Shown here: in pieces, positions 5,032-8,128 of the stretch
Layout: every line of letters begins with the position of its first letter
How positions within the stretch are numbered: position 1 is the first letter of the stretch
Source of the DNA: Bacteroidota bacterium
GTDB taxonomy: Bacteria > Bacteroidota > Bacteroidia > CAILMK01
DNA length: 8,128 nt
Direction of reading: 5' to 3'
Assembly (NCBI GenBank): GCA_013287095.1
Contig: JABDEJ010000089.1
Coordinates: 1-8,128, forward strand
Program-made: the position numbers and the translations under genes
The notes under the pieces: generated by a model
Databases searched by the model: none
The model's input: the letters and a program-made list of their open reading frames with translations, nothing else
What the model was told of the DNA's origin: nothing

Positions 5032-7457
5032 TATGAGCGGATTTTAACCCCAAGTTCGTTTTCGAGCCTGTAAACTATTTTTGAAATGATTTTGTCAACC
5101 GTTTTGTCCTCAAGGGTCTGGGTTTTGTCTTCAAATTCCATCCGCACGGCGTAAGATTTGAAGCCTTCTCCAACCTGGTTTCCCTTGTAAACATCAAATA
5201 TGGATATTTTCTTCAGGATTTTATTTTCCGCCTTTTCAATCAAACCCCTTATGCTTGCGTATGTCAACTCCTCAGGGACGATCAGGGCAAGATCTCTCTC
5301 AACCTTCGGGAATTTGGATATGGCATCATATTTTAATTCCTTCTTGCGGGCTTTGAGGAGCGCTTTCGCATCAAACTGGGCATAAAACACTTCCTGGCCT
5401 ATATCTATTTGTTTTAGAAGTGAATCAGAAAGCCTGCCGACCCTGGCAATCGTTTTCTGACCAGAGCCCTGAAATGATAGTCCATAACTGAACAGAGAAT
5501 TTTCAAAAGGCTGTGATTGAAGATCATTTTGTCCCGACAGCGTTAAAATGGCTTCAAAAATGCTCTTTATATCGTAGAAATCTAGTTTCTTAGCCTTGTT
5601 TTTCCAGTTTTCAGGATTAGCATTCCCGGTCATCCATAAACCAAGACGGTATTCCTGTTTAAAACTGCCATTTTCGCCACTGTGAACGTAATCCCAGTTA
5701 AATATTCTGAGGTCATGTCTTTGGCGGTTCAGGTTATGTTGTAATGCCCTCAAGCCTGGAATGAGTATGTTGTTTTTAACAAAACCGAGATCAGAACTAA
5801 TAGGATTAATAACCGGTATCGATATTTTCTCGTCAAAAATCTTATTGTCCTCTTCTTTTACAAAGCTCAGCATATAGGTTTCGTAAAAACCCTGGTCAAT
5901 CAAAAGGGAACTGATCCGCTTTTTCAGTTTTTCAGAATGATACAGTTTGTCAACCTGGAGAATAGATTTGATCTGTTTCGTAACCGGAATCTTATCAAAT
6001 GAATAAATCCGCAAAATTTCTTCGACTACATCTATCGGTCTTTTGACATCGGTTTTGAAGCTTGGTATCTCTATCAGCAAACCATCCTTTTGTTCTTCAA
6101 TAATGTCAAATTCCAGTCCCAATAATATATTTTTAACGTCCTCTACAGGTATTTCCATCCCGGCAACACTGTTCAGGTATTTGAAGTAAAACTTTAATTG
6201 AATAGATTTAATAAGTTCAGAAACATTGTAATAAGGGTCATTTACTTCGCCACCTGCTATTTCCATAATAAGGGTTGCCACCCTGCCGAGTGCCGTAAGG
6301 GTTATCATTGGATCAGCACCGCGCTCGTATCGAAACGAAGCGTCTGTAAATAATTGGTGCTTCCGACTCGTTCTTCTAATAACGGATGGGTTGAAATAAG
6401 CGCTCTCAATAAAAATGTCCTTAGTTTCTGAATTAATACCTGATTTCAACCCGCCAAAGACGCCCGCGATGGCCATCGGTTCATTAGCATTGCAGATCAT
6501 AAGTTCGGTGCCATCCATTTTCCGCTCCTGCTTGTCGAGGGTAATAAAAACAGTACCTGGTTCAGACCTTTTTACAATGATTTTGTTTCCTTCAATTTTA
6601 GAGAGGTCAAAAGCATGAAGTGGCTGTCCCATTTCATGCAATACAAAATTAGTGGCATCCACAATATTGTTAATGGGCTTGAGACCAACGGCCATTAAAT
6701 AATGCTGGAGCCAGGGCGGGGAATCCTTTACGGTAATGTTTTTAATAATCAGCCCGGAATAGCGGGGACACGCTTCTGTATCTTCTATGGCTATTTCAAT
6801 TTGACGTTGAACCGATGGCCCAGGTGTCCATTTGAGTTCAATGGGTGGATTAGAAATAGCTTCAGGATATTTCAGCTTCTTACCCAATAAAGCAGCAAGG
6901 TCCCTTGCAACACCAATATGAGAAGCGGCATCAACCCTATTGGGGGTAAGCCCGATTTCGAGAATCCAATCCTGGTATCCATTTAAATATTCAGCAACAG
7001 GATGACCTGGAGTTGCATTTTCGTCAAGGATCAATAACCCCGCATGGCTTTCACCAAGGCCAATTTCATCTTCAGCACAGAGCATACCTTCGGAAAACTC
7101 GCCTCTTATTTTTGATTTTTTGATAACAAATGGCTCCCTGGTTAATGGATTCACGGTCACTCCTTCCCGGGCAACGATCACTTTTTGCCCTGCTGCTACG
7201 TTTGGCGCACCACACACAATACTTAATGGCTCACCATTGCCAACATCCACTTTTGTAAGTTTGAGCAGGTCCGCATTGGGGTGCTGTTGCAATTCCAAAA
7301 TATGACCCGCAATCAGGTTTTCAATGCCTTTGGGCAAAGTGGAATAATGTTCCAATCCTTCCACCTCAAGTCCGACACTGGTGAGTTTTTCGGCGGTCTC
7401 CTGCGGATTAAGTCCTGTATCTATATAATTGGAAAGCCAGTTGTAGGATATTTTCAT
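5031..7457 (-). CDS. pheT: Phenylalanine--tRNA ligase, beta subunit
   Basis: Beta chain of the alpha2-beta2 cytoplasmic enzyme that charges tRNA(Phe). The 808 residues are the normal full length for the long bacterial form. In order: the N-terminal MKISYNWLSNYI; an EMAP/OB-fold tRNA-binding domain at about 43-155 (HPNADLLKLTKVDVGNG at 59-75, VCGAPNV at 81-87, SEGMLCAEDEIGLG at 122-135); the B3/B4 editing domain at about 215-395 (PPWLQHYLMAVGLKPINNIVDATNF and MGQPLHAFD at 276-284); the B5 domain at about 410-485; a catalytic-like core at about 490-700; and the C-terminal anticodon-binding FDX-ACB domain at about 712-808 (SKFPKVERDLALIV). The start ATG is unambiguous. pheS is not in the window, so the two subunit genes are unlinked, as is common in Bacteroidota. 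It is the first gene of the leftward block and ends overlapping the next gene by one base. Confidence 0.99.
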   Translation of the reverse strand: MKISYNWLSNYIDTGLNPQETAEKLTSVGLEVEGLEHYSTLPKGIENLIAGHILELQQHPNADLLKLTKVDVGNGEPLSIVCGAPNVAAGQKVIVAREGVTVNPLTREPFVIKKSKIRGEFSEGMLCAEDEIGLGESHAGLLILDENATPGHPVAEYLNGYQDWILEIGLTPNRVDAASHIGVARDLAALLGKKLKYPEAISNPPIELKWTPGPSVQRQIEIAIEDTEACPRYSGLIIKNITVKDSPPWLQHYLMAVGLKPINNIVDATNFVLHEMGQPLHAFDLSKIEGNKIIVKRSEPGTVFITLDKQERKMDGTELMICNANEPMAIAGVFGGLKSGINSETKDIFIESAYFNPSVIRRTSRKHQLFTDASFRYERGADPMITLTALGRVATLIMEIAGGEVNDPYYNVSELIKSIQLKFYFKYLNSVAGMEIPVEDVKNILLGLEFDIIEEQKDGLLIEIPSFKTDVKRPIDVVEEILRIYSFDKIPVTKQIKSILQVDKLYHSEKLKKRISSLLIDQGFYETYMLSFVKEEDNKIFDEKISIPVINPISSDLGFVKNNILIPGLRALQHNLNRQRHDLRIFNWDYVHSGENGSFKQEYRLGLWMTGNANPENWKNKAKKLDFYDIKSIFEAILTLSGQNDLQSQPFENSLFSYGLSFQGSGQKTIARVGRLSDSLLKQIDIGQEVFYAQFDAKALLKARKKELKYDAISKFPKVERDLALIVPEELTYASIRGLIEKAENKILKKISIFDVYKGNQVGEGFKSYAVRMEFEDKTQTLEDKTVDKIISKIVYRLENELGVKIRS

Positions 7458-7486
7458 AAATCAATCTAATGCCTTGTAATGACTTG

Positions 7487-7494
7487 CAAAAGTA
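7487..7494 (-). promoter_or_regulatory. Probable -7 box for the pheT operon
   Basis: On the minus strand this reads TACTTTTG, a full match to TAnnTTTG. It predicts transcription start near 7480 and a leader of about 22 bases before the pheT ATG. No convincing TTTG is found 17-23 bases upstream, so the -33 element is weak or absent. The leader is too short for a tRNA-sensing attenuator. The rest of the 187-base divergent spacer (7458-7644) shows only a poor -7-like site for the reductase (TAATTTCG at 7609-7616). Confidence 0.42.
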
Positions 7495-7644
7495 AGATAA
7501 AATAGGGTTCTGAGCGAGAATGGTTCTTGCGTAAACTTGTTTTGGCCTTACCTCTATTATCCAAAATTCAGCCTTTACCTTTTACTGTCCGCTGACTCCA
7601 AATTTTATTAATTTCGACAGCTGAATTAAAGCCATTCATAAAGA

Positions 7645-8128
7645 GTGAATTCCATAACCATTCAAAATACAAACATTCCTGCTCTTGGTCTCGGTACCTA
7701 TGATTTAAGAGGAATGGACTGCGAAACAGCGGTTGAATCGGCACTAGAACTGGGTTATCGGCACATAGATACAGCTGAAATGTATGCCAATGAGGGCGAG
7801 ATTGGTAATGTTCTGAAAAGGTCATCCATCCCGCGCAATGAACTATTTATCACGACAAAAGTCTGGCCCAACCATTATACGGAAAACCTGTTTTTTAAAT
7901 CTGTCGCTCAAAGCCTTAAGTCTCTTAAACTTGACCAGGTTGACCTGCTTTTGCTGCACTGGCCCAGGGACAATAAAACAAATATCCAGGCCACGGAATA
8001 TCTACTTGAATGTTATCATAGAGGCTATGCAAAACATGTAGGTGTCAGCAATTTTGATATTGAACAGTTAAAACAGGCCCAAAGACAAGCTCCCATATTT
8101 TGCAATCAGTTCATATACCATCCTTATC
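7645..8128 (+). CDS. Aldo/keto reductase (DkgB-like), 3' end cut by the window edge
   Basis: NAD(P)H-dependent reductase of carbonyl compounds with a TIM-barrel fold. The window holds the first 161 residues of a family usually about 260-280 long. The family opening IPALGLGTYDL (11-21) and GYRHIDTAEMYANEGEIG (37-54) are present, followed by FITTKVW (68-74) and VDLLLLHWP (99-107). All four catalytic residues are visible: Asp42, Tyr47, Lys72 and His105. HVGVSNF and CNQFIYHPY near the right edge match the usual VGVSNF and NQ-E-HP segments. The closest remembered relative is 2,5-diketo-D-gluconate reductase B (DkgB/YafB), but substrate cannot be read from sequence. The start is GTG 7645-7647: an in-frame TAA lies only one codon upstream (7639-7641) and the next ATG is residue 24, inside the fold. 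It is divergent from pheT, with no functional link apparent. Confidence 0.94.
   Translation, partial: MNSITIQNTNIPALGLGTYDLRGMDCETAVESALELGYRHIDTAEMYANEGEIGNVLKRSSIPRNELFITTKVWPNHYTENLFFKSVAQSLKSLKLDQVDLLLLHWPRDNKTNIQATEYLLECYHRGYAKHVGVSNFDIEQLKQAQRQAPIFCNQFIYHPY

Noticed and set aside
7458..7486. A tRNA-dependent attenuator or T-box ahead of pheT
   Set aside because: The likely leader is only about 22 bases long, with no leader peptide, Phe codon run or T-box sequence.
7568..7825. An 85-codon minus-strand frame at the pheT/reductase spacer
   Set aside because: It runs antisense over the conserved start and the DTAEMY motif of the aldo/keto reductase, whose plus-strand coding is certain.

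Overview
The window comes from a member of the Bacteroidota (Bacteroidetes) that I cannot place further. Three things support this. There is a PorT/SprT-type outer-membrane protein, a family of the type IX secretion system found essentially only in this phylum. The promoter-like sites are of the TAnnTTTG type. The gene order pheT - small coiled-coil gene - zapA - rny is typical of the phylum. Base composition looks even and moderately AT-rich, and I see no insertion sequence, integrase, phage gene, tRNA, rRNA or CRISPR array.

Left part (1-2117): the 5' two thirds of engB (ribosome-assembly GTPase) runs leftward off the window. It is divergent from a rightward pair, ubiE/menG (menaquinone methyltransferase) and porT/sprT (type IX secretion), whose reading frames overlap by 52 bases. 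The 306-base divergent spacer carries a Bacteroidota-type promoter for ubiE, a probable -10-like site for engB, and a perfect 21-bp inverted repeat around a 102-base spacer that looks like a REP doublet or small non-autonomous element.

Middle and right part (2228-7457): a long leftward block, probably one operon, runs pheT (phenylalanyl-tRNA synthetase beta chain), a 100-residue coiled-coil protein, zapA (FtsZ-ring protein), a 117-base spacer with RNA-like folding potential, rny (RNase Y), and a small membrane protein with six acidic heptad repeats. pheT and the coiled-coil gene overlap by one base (TAATG). porT and the membrane-protein gene converge on a 110-base spacer with two short hairpins.

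Right edge (7645-8128): a rightward aldo/keto reductase of the DkgB type begins with GTG and runs off the window, divergent from pheT.

Most of this is core housekeeping DNA. The items most worth a second look are the REP-like inverted repeat between engB and ubiE, the possible structured RNA (6S-like by position) between zapA and rny, and the membrane-anchored heptad-repeat protein downstream of rny. I do not see a defence system, biosynthetic cluster or other clearly new multi-gene system here.
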